Positions 17,094 to 26,065 are shown, numbered from the stretch's first letter. The stretch is 64,000 bases of DNA from CAZDET01 sp964504335 (GCA_964504335.1 CAZDET010000022.1:5716-69715), one strand, 5' to 3'. Made by a program: numbers and translations. The notes: a model not told the origin generated them from the sequence alone.

Positions 17094-18290
17094 ATGGCGA
17101 TTAACATTGCACAGATCCGCAAGGATACGCCCGCCGTTGCGATCAGCACCCACCTCAATAATGCCGGAGCAGCCCTGATGCCCCAACCTGTTGTGCGGGC
17201 CATGTCGGCTTATCTCGATATCGAAACGCAATTGGGGGGATACGAGTCGGCAGCGTTTCTTGCGGAGCCAATCGCCCGTTTTTATGACTACACGGCGGAG
17301 TTGTTGCAGGCGGCACCTGCTCAAATTGCCTACACGAGCAGTGCTACCGACAGCTTCAACCGGGCACTGAGCAGCGTTCCCTTCGAGCGCGGCGAGGTGC
17401 TGTTGACGACCCCCTTCGACTACGTCAGCAATCAGATTGCGTTTCTACAGTTGGCAAAGCGACAGGGAGTGCGGGTAATCCGGGCGGCGGCCACTTCCCA
17501 CGGTCTGGTTGACGTCGACGATATGCGGCGGCTCATCGACCAGCACCGACCCCGCCTCGTAGCCGTCACGCATGTGCCTACCAATCAGGGCATTGTGCAA
17601 GATATTGCAGCAATCGGTGCCCACTGCCGGGAACGCGACGTCTGCTACCTGGTAGACGCCTGCCAATCGGCCGGTCAGTTGCCGCTCGACGTAAAAGCCA
17701 TCGGCTGCGATTTTTTGAGCGGCACGTGGCGTAAATTTTTGCGTGGCCCACGGGGGGCAGGATTTCTATACGTTTCCGAACGCGTGCTGCAGCGCGATTG
17801 GGAGCCCCTCTTTCTCGATTTACACAGTGCCCGCTGGACGGAAGCTGACCAATATCAGGCCGTTGAGGGTGCCAAACGCTTTGAATTGTGGGAACGCAAC
17901 TTCAGCTCGGTACTCGGAGCGGCCGCCGCCGCCCGCTATGCATTAGACCAGCACCTGGATGCCATCAGTGCCCGCATTTTGCGCCTGACGGAGTTGCTAC
18001 GCACCAAGCTGGAGGAGATCGAGGGCGTACGAGTCCAGGAGCGAGGGCCTATCCGCTGCGGCATTTTGACTTTTTCCGTGGAGGATATGGAAGCCGTTGA
18101 CTTTCAGCAGCTGCTCCGAAATCGGCGCGTACACGGATCCATTGTCTATGGAAGTTACGACCCCATCAATCTGAAGTCAAAAGAAATCGAGTGGACCTAC
18201 CGCTTTTCTCCCCATTACTACAATACGGAGTCTGATATCGAGCGAGCGGCGGTCATTGTGCAACATACCCTTCGGGAGCACCGTAAATAG
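17094..18290 (+). CDS. class V aminotransferase-fold PLP enzyme (EgtE/epimerase-like)
   Basis: A 398-aa PLP-dependent enzyme of the cysteine desulfurase/isopenicillin N epimerase group. It begins with the HLNNAGAALMP block; THVPTNQGIVQ and the PLP-binding Asp in YLVDACQSAGQ are present. The Schiff-base lysine is expected in SGTWRKFLRGPRGAG (about residue 218). There is no SufS-type mobile-loop cysteine in the usual place, so a general cysteine desulfurase role is less likely. C-S lyases such as EgtE or epimerase-like enzymes share this RKFLRGPRG pattern. The substrate is not known. It sits between the YkoF-like gene and the thiolase; a TAnnTTTG box right after it suggests that transcription restarts there. 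Confidence 0.8.
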   Translation: MAINIAQIRKDTPAVAISTHLNNAGAALMPQPVVRAMSAYLDIETQLGGYESAAFLAEPIARFYDYTAELLQAAPAQIAYTSSATDSFNRALSSVPFERGEVLLTTPFDYVSNQIAFLQLAKRQGVRVIRAAATSHGLVDVDDMRRLIDQHRPRLVAVTHVPTNQGIVQDIAAIGAHCRERDVCYLVDACQSAGQLPLDVKAIGCDFLSGTWRKFLRGPRGAGFLYVSERVLQRDWEPLFLDLHSARWTEADQYQAVEGAKRFELWERNFSSVLGAAAAARYALDQHLDAISARILRLTELLRTKLEEIEGVRVQERGPIRCGILTFSVEDMEAVDFQQLLRNRRVHGSIVYGSYDPINLKSKEIEWTYRFSPHYYNTESDIERAAVIVQHTLREHRK

Positions 18291-18295
18291 TTCCG

Positions 18296-18303
18296 TACCT
18301 TTG
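18296..18303 (+). promoter_or_regulatory. TAnnTTTG promoter box for the thiolase/fadJ pair
   Basis: TACCTTTG, 18 bases before the thiolase ATG, matches the Bacteroidota -7 consensus and would give a leader of about 15 bases. The -33 region is weak. Confidence 0.45.
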
Positions 18304-18321
18304 CCCCCATAACCATTCCCC

Positions 18322-19527
18322 ATGGCGGACGCCTACATTTACGATGCCCTCCGAACGCCGCGCGGACGCGGTAGGATCGGCGGTGCGCTCTACGAGGTGA
18401 AACCAGTCAATTTGCTCGCTACTTCCCTGAGCGCCCTGCAACGCCGCACCCAGCTACAGCCCCAACAGATCGACGATATCATCGTCGGTTGCGTGACGCC
18501 CATCGGCGATCAGGGGTTCAACATCGCACGTGCCGCCGCCCTCCGGGCAGGTTGGGACCATTCCGCAGGGGGCGTCCAGATTAACCGGTTCTGCACTTCC
18601 GGCCTGGAGGCCGTTAATATGGCTGCCGCCAAAATTGCGGCGGGCTGGGATGAAACCATCGTTGCGGGCGGGGTGGAGAGTATGAGTCGGGTTCCGATGG
18701 GAACCGACGGAGGAGCCATGATGTACGATCCGGAAACCATTCGCTACAGCAAGTACATTCCCCAGGGGGTAGCTGCTGATCTGATCGCTACACTGGAAGG
18801 AATTTCGCGGGAGGATATGGATGCCTACGCCCTGCGATCGCAGCAACGGGCGGCAAATGCCCGTTCGGCCGGGTACTTTCGGGATTCGATCGAACCCATC
18901 CGGGACCACAGCGGCCTGACCATCCTGCGAGAAGATGAGGAAGTCCGACCGGATACGGACCTGGAGCAACTGGCCCAACTCCCCTCCAGTTTTGCCCAAC
19001 TCGGGCAGCAGGGTTTCGAAGAAATGGCCATCCAGCGGTATCCGATGGTAGAGACTATTGCCTACCGGCACACCGCTGGCAACTCTTGCGGCATTACAGA
19101 CGGAGCGGCCTGCGTGTTGCTTGGGAATGCCGCCACTGGCGACACGCTGGCCCTTCCGCCACGGGCGCGCATCCGGGCTACCGCCACGGCCAGCGTCGAT
19201 GCTACCATTATGCTAACCGGAGGGGAAGCGGCCGCACGGCTGGCGCTCAAACGAGCGGGCATGAGCGTTGCCGATATCGACCTCTGGGAATTCAATGAAG
19301 CCTTCGCGGCGGTTGTTTTACAGTTTCAACGGTCGATGGGAATCGATGAAGAGCGCCTCAACGTTAATGGTGGAGCCATTGCCTTCGGCCATCCGCTCGG
19401 AGCCACCGGAGCAATGCTGGTCAATATCCTCATCGACGAATTGGAGCGGCGCCAACTGCGAACCGGCTGTGTCGTAGTCAGTGCCGGTGCCGGCCTTGCC
19501 GCCGCTACGATTCTTGAACGCCTATAG
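18322..19527 (+). CDS. acetyl-CoA C-acyltransferase (thiolase) with Ser at the second catalytic Cys
   Basis: A 401-aa thiolase for the last step of fatty-acid beta-oxidation, paired with the fadJ-like gene 2 bases downstream. The nucleophilic Cys is present in NRFCTSGLEA, the NEAFA block is present (WEFNEAFAAV), and the catalytic His is in GGAIAFGHPLGATGA. The C-terminal block that normally reads CxGxGxG reads VVVSAGAGLAA here. Aligned without gaps to E. coli FadA from memory, the second catalytic Cys is Ser387 (codon AGT, 19480-19482). A Cys four residues earlier does not line up with it. The enzyme may be slower, biased in direction, or act on a different acyl substrate. Confidence 0.9.
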   Translation: MADAYIYDALRTPRGRGRIGGALYEVKPVNLLATSLSALQRRTQLQPQQIDDIIVGCVTPIGDQGFNIARAAALRAGWDHSAGGVQINRFCTSGLEAVNMAAAKIAAGWDETIVAGGVESMSRVPMGTDGGAMMYDPETIRYSKYIPQGVAADLIATLEGISREDMDAYALRSQQRAANARSAGYFRDSIEPIRDHSGLTILREDEEVRPDTDLEQLAQLPSSFAQLGQQGFEEMAIQRYPMVETIAYRHTAGNSCGITDGAACVLLGNAATGDTLALPPRARIRATATASVDATIMLTGGEAAARLALKRAGMSVADIDLWEFNEAFAAVVLQFQRSMGIDEERLNVNGGAIAFGHPLGATGAMLVNILIDELERRQLRTGCVVVSAGAGLAAATILERL

Positions 19528-19529
19528 CC

Positions 19530-21659
19530 ATGATCCAGTACGAAAAAGATACGAACCACATTGTAACCCTCCGCCTGGATATGGAGGGCCGTTCCGATAA
19601 CGTCATCAATCACGAAATCGGCGCAGCCTTCTTACCCGTTATGCAACACCTGAAGCGGGAAAAAGCCAGAGGTGCACTGCGCGGAGTCATTCTTACTTCC
19701 GCCAAAAAAACGTTTCTGTCTGGCGGCGAACTGGGGTACCTCTACCGGGCCACCGATCCGGAGGAACTGTTTGCCTACGCCGAGCAGCTCAAGGGATTTC
19801 TCCGCGATTTGGAGCGGCCCGGCGTACCCGTCGTAGCAGCCATCAACGGCGATGCGATCGGCACCGGTTTCGAAGTGGCACTGGCCTGTCATCACCGCAT
19901 CGTACTCGATCGGGCCCCCATCCAATTGGGGCATCCGGAAGTAAAGACGGGCCTCATCCCCAGCGGAGGAGCCATTCTGCGCTTAATGTGGTTGCTGGGA
20001 ATCGATAAGGCACTCCCCATCTTACTTGGAGGTCACCGCTACAGCCCCCGGGAAGCCCTTAAAGTAGGCATCATCGATCAGTTGGCAGCCTCCCGAAAGA
20101 ATATGATGGAACAGGCAAAGCGCTGGCTCCTGGCCAATCGCCACAAATGCCGCCCCTGGGATGTGGAGGGAGCCACCATTCCCGGAGGAACCGCCCACGA
20201 TGTTGCCGTAGCCGCTTTTTTGCGTCGTGCTACGGCGCGGTTAATGGCCGAAACTGGTAACAACTACCCGGCCCAGAGTGCTATCCTGGAAATCCTATCG
20301 GAAGGTTCCAGCCTCGATTTCGAAGCAGCCGCGCGCGTGGATAGCCGGCACTTTGCCGACCTGGTCCGCTCGCAGACGTGCAAGAATATGATTAGCACGT
20401 TCTGGTTTGATCACCACGCCATCAAAAGCGGTCATAACCGACCGAAGGGATTCGGAAAATTTCGACCTCGAAAAATTGGCATTATCGGGGCCGGTCGGAT
20501 GGGTTCGGCTATCGCCCTTGCCTGTTTGCGCAGTGGCATGGAAGTCATCTTGAAAGACGTGAGTAAGCCGATCGCCGAGCGCGGGCGGGCCTACGTCGTT
20601 CAGAAACTGGACGAACTTATCGAAACCGGCACCTTTCAGCCGGGCGATCGAGAGGAATTGCTCCAACGTATCTCCACCACGCAGCAATCCACCAGCTTTT
20701 CGGACTGTGATCTGGTGATCGAGGCCGTTTTCGAAAATGAAATGGTCAAGAAGAAAGTGACGCGCGAAGCTGAAGCCCATTTGGACGAATATTCCCTGTT
20801 TGGAACGAATACCATTTCCATTCCGGTTACCAAGCTGGCCACCGCCTCCGTCCGGCCGGCCAATTACATCGGTTTGCATTTTTTCCACCCTGCCGACGAA
20901 GTGCCGCTCGTCGAAATTGTACGGGGCGAGCATACGAGTGATGAGACTGTAGCCCGTGCCTTCGACTTTGTCAATGCCATCAAGAAAATCCCCATCGTAG
21001 TAAAGGACGATTGGGGGTTTTACGCAGCCCGAGTTCGAAACACCTACATTCTAGAGGGCATTACGCTACTTCAGGAGGGGTATCCCCCGGCACTGATTGA
21101 AAACCTGGGTAAGCAGGCAGGCATGCCGCAGGGGGCGCTCGCAGTGGCCGATGAGTTGGGCCTCGATATCGTACTCGGGTACGAAAAACAAGCCGCCAGT
21201 CATTACGGAAGCAAGTACATTCAACACCCCGCTGTAGTGGTACTGGAAAAAATGCTCCACGATATTGGACGAAAAGGCCGGGCTAAACAGGCCGGTTTTT
21301 ACGATTATACCGGCGATGAGCGAGCTCTATGGCCCGGATTGACCGAAATCTTTCCATCTGGCCAGAAAGGTTTCGACCGAAAAGAAATCACCGAACGGCT
21401 ACTATTTGCCCAGGTAATCGAGGCTTTTTGGTGCCTGCAGGAAGGCGTCATTCAGTCGAAGGAAGCCGCCAACTTAGGAAGTGTGTACGGATGGGGATTT
21501 CCAGCTTTTAAGGGGGGCGTCATTCAATACGTCGAGGATTACGGACTTCCGGCTTTCCTGGATCGGTGTGACACGTTGCGCGAACGCTACGGCCAGCGGT
21601 TTCGGGCACCGAAAACCCTGAAATCCCTTCCCTTACAACCCGAGCGGGTCGCTGGATGA
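19530..21659 (+). CDS. enoyl-CoA hydratase / 3-hydroxyacyl-CoA dehydrogenase (FadJ/FadB-like)
   Basis: A 709-aa two-domain enzyme that hydrates trans-2-enoyl-CoA and then oxidises the 3-hydroxyacyl-CoA with NAD. The hydratase/isomerase half (1 to about 300) keeps the oxyanion-hole region (TFLSGGEL) and both catalytic Glu residues (GTGFEVALA and GHPEVKTGLIP). The dehydrogenase half starts at about 313 with the NAD-binding GIIGAGRMGSAIA and has the catalytic HFFHPADEVPLVEI near 448, followed by two C-terminal helical domains. It forms an operon with the thiolase (2-base gap), matching the alpha/beta pair of a beta-oxidation complex. Length is typical for the family. Confidence 0.93.
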   Translation: MIQYEKDTNHIVTLRLDMEGRSDNVINHEIGAAFLPVMQHLKREKARGALRGVILTSAKKTFLSGGELGYLYRATDPEELFAYAEQLKGFLRDLERPGVPVVAAINGDAIGTGFEVALACHHRIVLDRAPIQLGHPEVKTGLIPSGGAILRLMWLLGIDKALPILLGGHRYSPREALKVGIIDQLAASRKNMMEQAKRWLLANRHKCRPWDVEGATIPGGTAHDVAVAAFLRRATARLMAETGNNYPAQSAILEILSEGSSLDFEAAARVDSRHFADLVRSQTCKNMISTFWFDHHAIKSGHNRPKGFGKFRPRKIGIIGAGRMGSAIALACLRSGMEVILKDVSKPIAERGRAYVVQKLDELIETGTFQPGDREELLQRISTTQQSTSFSDCDLVIEAVFENEMVKKKVTREAEAHLDEYSLFGTNTISIPVTKLATASVRPANYIGLHFFHPADEVPLVEIVRGEHTSDETVARAFDFVNAIKKIPIVVKDDWGFYAARVRNTYILEGITLLQEGYPPALIENLGKQAGMPQGALAVADELGLDIVLGYEKQAASHYGSKYIQHPAVVVLEKMLHDIGRKGRAKQAGFYDYTGDERALWPGLTEIFPSGQKGFDRKEITERLLFAQVIEAFWCLQEGVIQSKEAANLGSVYGWGFPAFKGGVIQYVEDYGLPAFLDRCDTLRERYGQRFRAPKTLKSLPLQPERVAG

Positions 21660-21675
21660 GACATCCGAACTGCTG

Positions 21676-22086
21676 CTAATTGACCACCTTGCTCTTGAAG
21701 ACCATTGACAGGCGCCTCGACAGGTCAAATAAGTCCATTGGCTTTACAATGTAATCTTGTACGCCCAGAGTCCGCGCTTTTCGGATATCTCCCGGATCAT
21801 CGGAAGAAGACAACATGTATACCGGAACGAGGTCGAATACATTACGTTGACGGAAAAACTGTAGCACCTCAATTCCGCTCCGACGAGGCAGGCTCAGATC
21901 CAAAAACAAAAAATCGGGAAGGATTTTGCTCGGCGTACATTCCTGAAAATATTCGATCGCCTGCGCGCCATCGTTTAACCAAAGTAATTGATGCTTGATG
22001 CCGATATCTTCCAGGGCGACCTCGAAGAAGTACTTATCGGCCGGGTTATCCTCTACCAACATTATGTTGAATGACGATCTATTCAT
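21676..22086 (-). CDS. single-domain response regulator (Rcp1-like)
   Basis: A 136-aa receiver domain with no output domain. The acidic pocket is E12-D13 (MLVEDNPADKYFF), the phosphoacceptor is D63 in FLDLSLP, the switch Ser is in YMLSSSDD, and the conserved Lys is in DYIVKPMD. The NPADKYFFEVAL helix and PRRSG loop are typical of Rcp1-type regulators that pair with hybrid or phytochrome-like histidine kinases. No kinase gene is nearby. Output is probably by protein contact. It is convergent with the fadJ-like gene (gap 16 bases). Confidence 0.92.
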   Translation of the reverse strand: MNRSSFNIMLVEDNPADKYFFEVALEDIGIKHQLLWLNDGAQAIEYFQECTPSKILPDFLFLDLSLPRRSGIEVLQFFRQRNVFDLVPVYMLSSSDDPGDIRKARTLGVQDYIVKPMDLFDLSRRLSMVFKSKVVN

Positions 22087-22366
22087 ACCTGTCGTGTTGA
22101 TCTTTAGTAGCTATTCAATAACGGGCAGGTGCAGGCACCCATCGACCCGAAACACCTCGTTGTAGGGCAGAAGTGCCTGTAGGTCTTTTGATTAGGTAAC
22201 CTCAAAAAAGATGGCTAGCGGTACTAGTAGCGGCCGCCTTGGAGTGTTTTGTTGGATTAGCTAGAGAGGAAAATGCTCTTTCACAACAGTCGCGAGGAGT
22301 ACACGCTGTATGAGGCAGTACGAAAGTACGGATAATTTAAGTTTTTACCCTAACTCGGTTATAAAT
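22087..22366. other. intergenic stretch with a polylinker-like run of rare sites
   Basis: About 280 bases between the response regulator start and the glgB stop. It carries GGTAACC (22195), GCTAGC (22214), ACTAGT (22223) and GCGGCCGC (22230) within 43 bases. No ORF, terminator or RNA gene is clear; a weak CAGGCAC/GTGCCTG pair spans a long loop. Confidence 0.5.
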
Positions 22367-24274
22367 TTAATCCGTCGGCTGTAATACGACAATGCCTAGT
22401 GGGGGAAGCCGCAGGACGAGGTGGTATGGTCGATTATTCCACTCCAACTGATGGGCAGTCAATTCCTGGTCGTTGCGGTGATGGCCGGTGCCTCCGTATT
22501 CTTCTAAATCACTGTTGAGCACTTCCTTATAGGTAGTTAGCTTGGGAACTCCTACCCGGAAGGAATCGCGGACGACCGGCGTAAAGTTACATACCACCAG
22601 CAGGAAGTCGGATTCGTCCTTCCCCTTTCGGATATAAGACAGCACGCTATTTCGGTGGTCACCGACATCTACCCATTCGAATCCTTTCTGATCGAACTGC
22701 TGCTCGAAGAGTGCCGTCGAGGAACGGTAGAATTGATTGAGTTGCCTGACCCAACTTCGAACTCCCTGGTGGGGGGCGTAGTCCAGCAGCCACCATTGCA
22801 GCCCTTTTTCAATGCTCCACTCCGAGGTTTGAGCAAACTCCCCGCCCATAAACAGGAGATTCGTTCCGGGATGGGTAAACATGTATCCGAACAGCAGGCG
22901 CATATTGGCAAATCGCTGCCAGTCATCACCGGGCATCCGATCGATCAGCGGGCCCTTTCCGTGTACAACCTCGTCGTGGCTGAGCGGGAGCATAAAGTTT
23001 TCGGTGAAGGCATACACCATTGAAAAGGTAATTTCTCCGTGGTGGTACTGGCGGTGGATGGGATCGTTGCCGAAGTACGAAAGGGTATCGTGCATCCAGC
23101 CCATCATCCACTTTTGGCCGAAACCAAGTCCGCCTACGTACACTGGGCGGCTGACTCCGGACCAGGCCGTCGATTCCTCGGCGATGGTGATGATATCTGG
23201 AAATTCCCGATAGACCATCTCGTTGAACTCGCGTAGAAAGCTAATGGCCTCCAGGTTTTCATTGCCGCCGTATTGATTGGGTACCCACTCGCCGGCCTTG
23301 CGGCTGTAATCGAGGTAGAGCATCGAGGCTACTGCATCTACGCGAAGACCATCGATGTGGTAGCGGTCCAACCAAAACAGGGCGTTGGAGATCAGGAAAG
23401 AGCGTACTTCGTTGCGGCCGTAGTTGAAAATGGCACTTTTCCAGTCGGGATGGAAGCCCTGCCGCGGATCGGCATGATCGTACAAGTGGGTACCATCGAA
23501 ATCCGCCAAGCCATGCTCGTCATTCGGAAAGTGACTAGGGACCCAGTCGAGTATAACGCCAATACCCGCCTGATGCAGGCAATCGACCAAATACATGAAA
23601 TCCTGGGGCCCACCAAAACGACTGGAAGGCGCAAAATAGCCGGTAATCTGGTAACCCCAACTCGGAAAGTAGGGATGCTCCATAACCGGCAGGAACTCGA
23701 CGTGGGTAAAGCCCATTTCCTGGACGTATTCGACCAGTTCGGTAGCTAATTCTCGATAGCTAAGGCTTTCGTTTTGCTGTTTTTTTCGCCAGGAGCCGAG
23801 GTGCACCTCATAGACGCTGAAGGGACGATCCAGGCCATTGTGGTTGCCTCGAATGTCCATCCACTCTTCATCTTCCCATTCGTAGTACGTGTTCCAGACT
23901 ACCGAGGCGGTTTTCGGTGGGTTTTCCCAAACCAGCGCGAAGGGGTCCCCTTTTTCCAGGCGACGCCCGTCGCGGGCGGTGATGGCGTACTTGTAGAGAG
24001 TACCGTCTTCAAGGCCAGGGATAAAGCCTTCCCAAATCCCGGAACTGTCCCAGCGAGAGGAGAGCGGATGCTGGCCGCGCGACCAGTAGTTGAAGTCACC
24101 AACTACGGAGACCGCTTCTGCATTGGGTGCCCAAACTGCAAAATAGACGCCTTTAGTTCCATCCACTTCAACCACGCGGCTTCCCAGTTTTTCGTAGAGG
24201 CGAAAGTGCTTGCCGGAACTAAATAAACTGATATCAAAGTCGGTAAATAATGAGAAGGGCTGAACGTCTGTCAT
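22367..24274 (-). CDS. glgB: 1,4-alpha-glucan branching enzyme
   Basis: Cuts an alpha-1,4 glucan chain and rejoins it as an alpha-1,6 branch in glycogen synthesis (cytoplasm). About 635 aa. The N-terminal CBM48 (GVYFAVWAPNAEAVSVVGDFN) precedes a GH13 barrel with all active-site blocks: the nucleophile Asp in GLRVDAVASMLYLDY, the acid/base Glu in TIAEESTAWSG and the stabilising Asp in LPLSHDEVVHGKG. An ATG at 24313 is also in frame, but MTDVQPFSLFTDFDISLF from 24274 is the usual start of Bacteroidota GlgB. It follows the CBM48-HhH gene closely on the same strand and is the last gene of the viaA-VOC-CAT-CBM48 run. Confidence 0.95.
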   Translation of the reverse strand: MTDVQPFSLFTDFDISLFSSGKHFRLYEKLGSRVVEVDGTKGVYFAVWAPNAEAVSVVGDFNYWSRGQHPLSSRWDSSGIWEGFIPGLEDGTLYKYAITARDGRRLEKGDPFALVWENPPKTASVVWNTYYEWEDEEWMDIRGNHNGLDRPFSVYEVHLGSWRKKQQNESLSYRELATELVEYVQEMGFTHVEFLPVMEHPYFPSWGYQITGYFAPSSRFGGPQDFMYLVDCLHQAGIGVILDWVPSHFPNDEHGLADFDGTHLYDHADPRQGFHPDWKSAIFNYGRNEVRSFLISNALFWLDRYHIDGLRVDAVASMLYLDYSRKAGEWVPNQYGGNENLEAISFLREFNEMVYREFPDIITIAEESTAWSGVSRPVYVGGLGFGQKWMMGWMHDTLSYFGNDPIHRQYHHGEITFSMVYAFTENFMLPLSHDEVVHGKGPLIDRMPGDDWQRFANMRLLFGYMFTHPGTNLLFMGGEFAQTSEWSIEKGLQWWLLDYAPHQGVRSWVRQLNQFYRSSTALFEQQFDQKGFEWVDVGDHRNSVLSYIRKGKDESDFLLVVCNFTPVVRDSFRVGVPKLTTYKEVLNSDLEEYGGTGHHRNDQELTAHQLEWNNRPYHLVLRLPPLGIVVLQPTD

Positions 24275-24343
24275 AAAAGATTTGTTTGGCGTCGAATAAT
24301 GCGGTTCCGTCATCTAAGACAAGTCCCGGGATTGGAAATATGT

Positions 24344-24958
24344 TTACCGCTTCCTGCGCTTAGCTGCTTTTAGTTGCTTTTTGTAAGCCTCTAAGCCGTC
24401 CCAGTCACTGGCTGCTGCCAGGCGAGCCTGCTCCTGCCAGTGAGAGGGCTTGTGCAATCGGAAGCGCGGCCCGGCGGCTTCGAGGATCGCGGTCAACTCC
24501 TCTAGAGAGCGCTCGTAAATATCCGCATAGGTTCGGATACCGTTTTCGTTTAGGAACGCTTCAATTTTAGGCCCGATCCCTTCAATTTTCCGCAAGTTGT
24601 CGGGGTTGGCGGCTGCAGCGGGTGCGGGGTCGGTATCGGTAATTTGGTGGTCGATGACCAGCAAACTGTTTTGGGTACCGAACTCGTTGTAGACCAGCCC
24701 ATCGGTGGATGGATCGTTTAGCCAGAATTGCTTGTCGACGCAGTACCGAAATTGATATTCCCGGTAAGTCCCGTTGGGCAGTTCCAGCGTGACAAAGTAA
24801 TTGCTCTCCTCCCGTTGCATGGGGGGAGCGTCGTTCCAGGACCAGTTGTTGAATTCACCTAATACACGGATATCCCGGTGTTCTCCAACGTTATCCACCG
24901 GCAGGGAAAAAGTCACCTTGCAGATGGGTTGGGTGGGTGAGTACTGAATTTGGAGCAT
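24344..24958 (-). CDS. CBM48 (isoamylase-N) domain fused to a helix-hairpin-helix domain
   Basis: A 204-aa two-domain protein. Residues 1 to about 105 form an isoamylase N-terminal/CBM48 module (CKVTFSLPVDN, VRVLGEFNNW-like IRVLGEFNNWSWNDAP, LPNGTYREYQFRYCVD). An Ala/Pro linker (about 107-118) leads to a helix-hairpin-helix domain (LRKIEGIGPKIEAFLNENGI, then EELTAILEAAG and HWQEQARLAA). The second domain is the type often found as an extension on Bacteroidota ribosomal protein L21 or stand-alone. CBM48 domains bind glucan chains; the HhH domain usually binds nucleic acid or protein. It lies 30-70 bases upstream of glgB, so a helper role in glycogen metabolism is plausible but unproven. Confidence 0.82.
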   Translation of the reverse strand: MLQIQYSPTQPICKVTFSLPVDNVGEHRDIRVLGEFNNWSWNDAPPMQREESNYFVTLELPNGTYREYQFRYCVDKQFWLNDPSTDGLVYNEFGTQNSLLVIDHQITDTDPAPAAAANPDNLRKIEGIGPKIEAFLNENGIRTYADIYERSLEELTAILEAAGPRFRLHKPSHWQEQARLAAASDWDGLEAYKKQLKAAKRRKR

Positions 24959-24987
24959 AGGTCAATAGTTAATATGAAAGAACAAAT

Positions 24988-25629
24988 CTATAGCCAGGTA
25001 TGAGGTTGCTGTAGGTAGCCGGTCAGGCGTTCGAAATAAGCGCCCATATCGGAACCATCCACCAGCGCGTGGTGGGCTTGCACGGACAATGGCAAGAGCA
25101 GGGCTCCGCCTTGTTCGAAACTCTTTCCCCAGGTGATGCGTGGAACGCTGTCGACGGGGCTGTAATGCATTGCATGGGAAACACTGGTAAAGGACACCCA
25201 GGGAATGGATGACAGGAAGAGGTAATCGTCCCGCCCGGGTTCATCTTCAAAACTCGGTTGAGTTTGCATGGCCTCCATTTCCCGTTCGGTAGCTTCGAGG
25301 AAGGCCTGGCGATCCGGCTGGTATTCGACGGTGCAAAAGCTGAACACCTCCGAGGCATCCGTCTTCACGGTGAATGACGGCTGCACCGTAGCGTGTTCTA
25401 CGACCTTTCCTTCGCGGATGCGCCACCGAAATGGTACTAACTCATTAGCGGTTCGGGCAATGAGATAAACCAAAGCTGAAGTAAATTTCAATTTCTGCTC
25501 AGCAATGGCCAGCCTGAACGAACCGAGGGGCACATTGGCGCAAATATTGAAATGGGGTTGATCCATGCGGTTAAAGAAATCGAAGTGCTTCTGCCGGTGT
25601 GGATCTCCCGAAAAGGAAATATACTGCAT
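24988..25629 (-). CDS. chloramphenicol acetyltransferase-like acyltransferase (CAT fold)
   Basis: A 213-aa protein of the CatA trimer fold. The catalytic His block HHALVDGSDMGAYFERL lies near residue 188, and the substrate-side features FDFFNRMDQPHFNICANVPLG at the N-terminus and FLSSIPWVSFTSVSHAM in the middle match the family. Many Bacteroidota carry such chromosomal CAT-like genes with no resistance role, so I do not call it a resistance gene; the acceptor is unknown. The open frame extends to 25824, but that part is antisense to the VOC gene and of odd composition; the ATG at 25629 fits the family start. It sits 10 bases from the VOC gene. Confidence 0.85.
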   Translation of the reverse strand: MQYISFSGDPHRQKHFDFFNRMDQPHFNICANVPLGSFRLAIAEQKLKFTSALVYLIARTANELVPFRWRIREGKVVEHATVQPSFTVKTDASEVFSFCTVEYQPDRQAFLEATEREMEAMQTQPSFEDEPGRDDYLFLSSIPWVSFTSVSHAMHYSPVDSVPRITWGKSFEQGGALLLPLSVQAHHALVDGSDMGAYFERLTGYLQQPHTWL

Positions 25630-25639
25630 ACAAATGCTC

Positions 25640-26065
25640 CTAAGCTTCGGTAGCAAAAATGCGCACCTGGTCGGCGAAGGCTTTAAATTCCAGGGCATTT
25701 CCACTCGGGTCGAGCAGAAACATGGTGGCTTGTTCGCCGGGTTCGCCCTTGAATCGGATGTAGGGTTCGATGATGAACTCGGTGTTGGCACCCCGCAACC
25801 GATCGGCGAGTTCTTCCCATTCATCCATGTGTAAGATGGCGCCGAAGTGCTGCACGGGGACTTTCTTCCCGTCCACTTCGTTGGTGGGTTGATCCTGAAG
25901 CGGCTGATCGATCAAATGTGCCGTAATTTGGTGGCCGAAGAAATCGAAGTCGATCCATCGCTGATCAGTTCGGCCGACGGTGCATCCCAATTGCTGCGTG
26001 TAGAAGGCGCGCGTGGCTTCGAGATCCGTTACCGGAAAGGCGAGATGAAAAGGTGGTTGTATCAT
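25640..26065 (-). CDS. VOC/glyoxalase superfamily protein
   Basis: A 141-aa vicinal oxygen chelate protein with two beta-alpha-beta-beta-beta units: FHLAFPVTDLEATRAFYTQQ opens the first, and HFGAILHMDEWEELADRL the second. Candidate metal ligands are the His in FHLAF, the His in VQHFGAI and the Glu in GNALEFKAF. The DPSGNALEFK ending is the usual VOC closing strand. Reaction and substrate are not known. The ATG at 26065 (MIQPPFHL) is preferred over one 11 codons upstream. It lies 48 bases after viaA and 10 bases before the CAT-like gene, likely in one transcript. Confidence 0.85.
   Translation of the reverse strand: MIQPPFHLAFPVTDLEATRAFYTQQLGCTVGRTDQRWIDFDFFGHQITAHLIDQPLQDQPTNEVDGKKVPVQHFGAILHMDEWEELADRLRGANTEFIIEPYIRFKGEPGEQATMFLLDPSGNALEFKAFADQVRIFATEA

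Noticed and set aside
24988..25629. Chloramphenicol resistance gene
   Set aside because: The CAT fold and HHxxxDG motif are real, but chromosomal CAT-like proteins in Bacteroidota are common without resistance and the gene sits in a housekeeping run with no mobile element.
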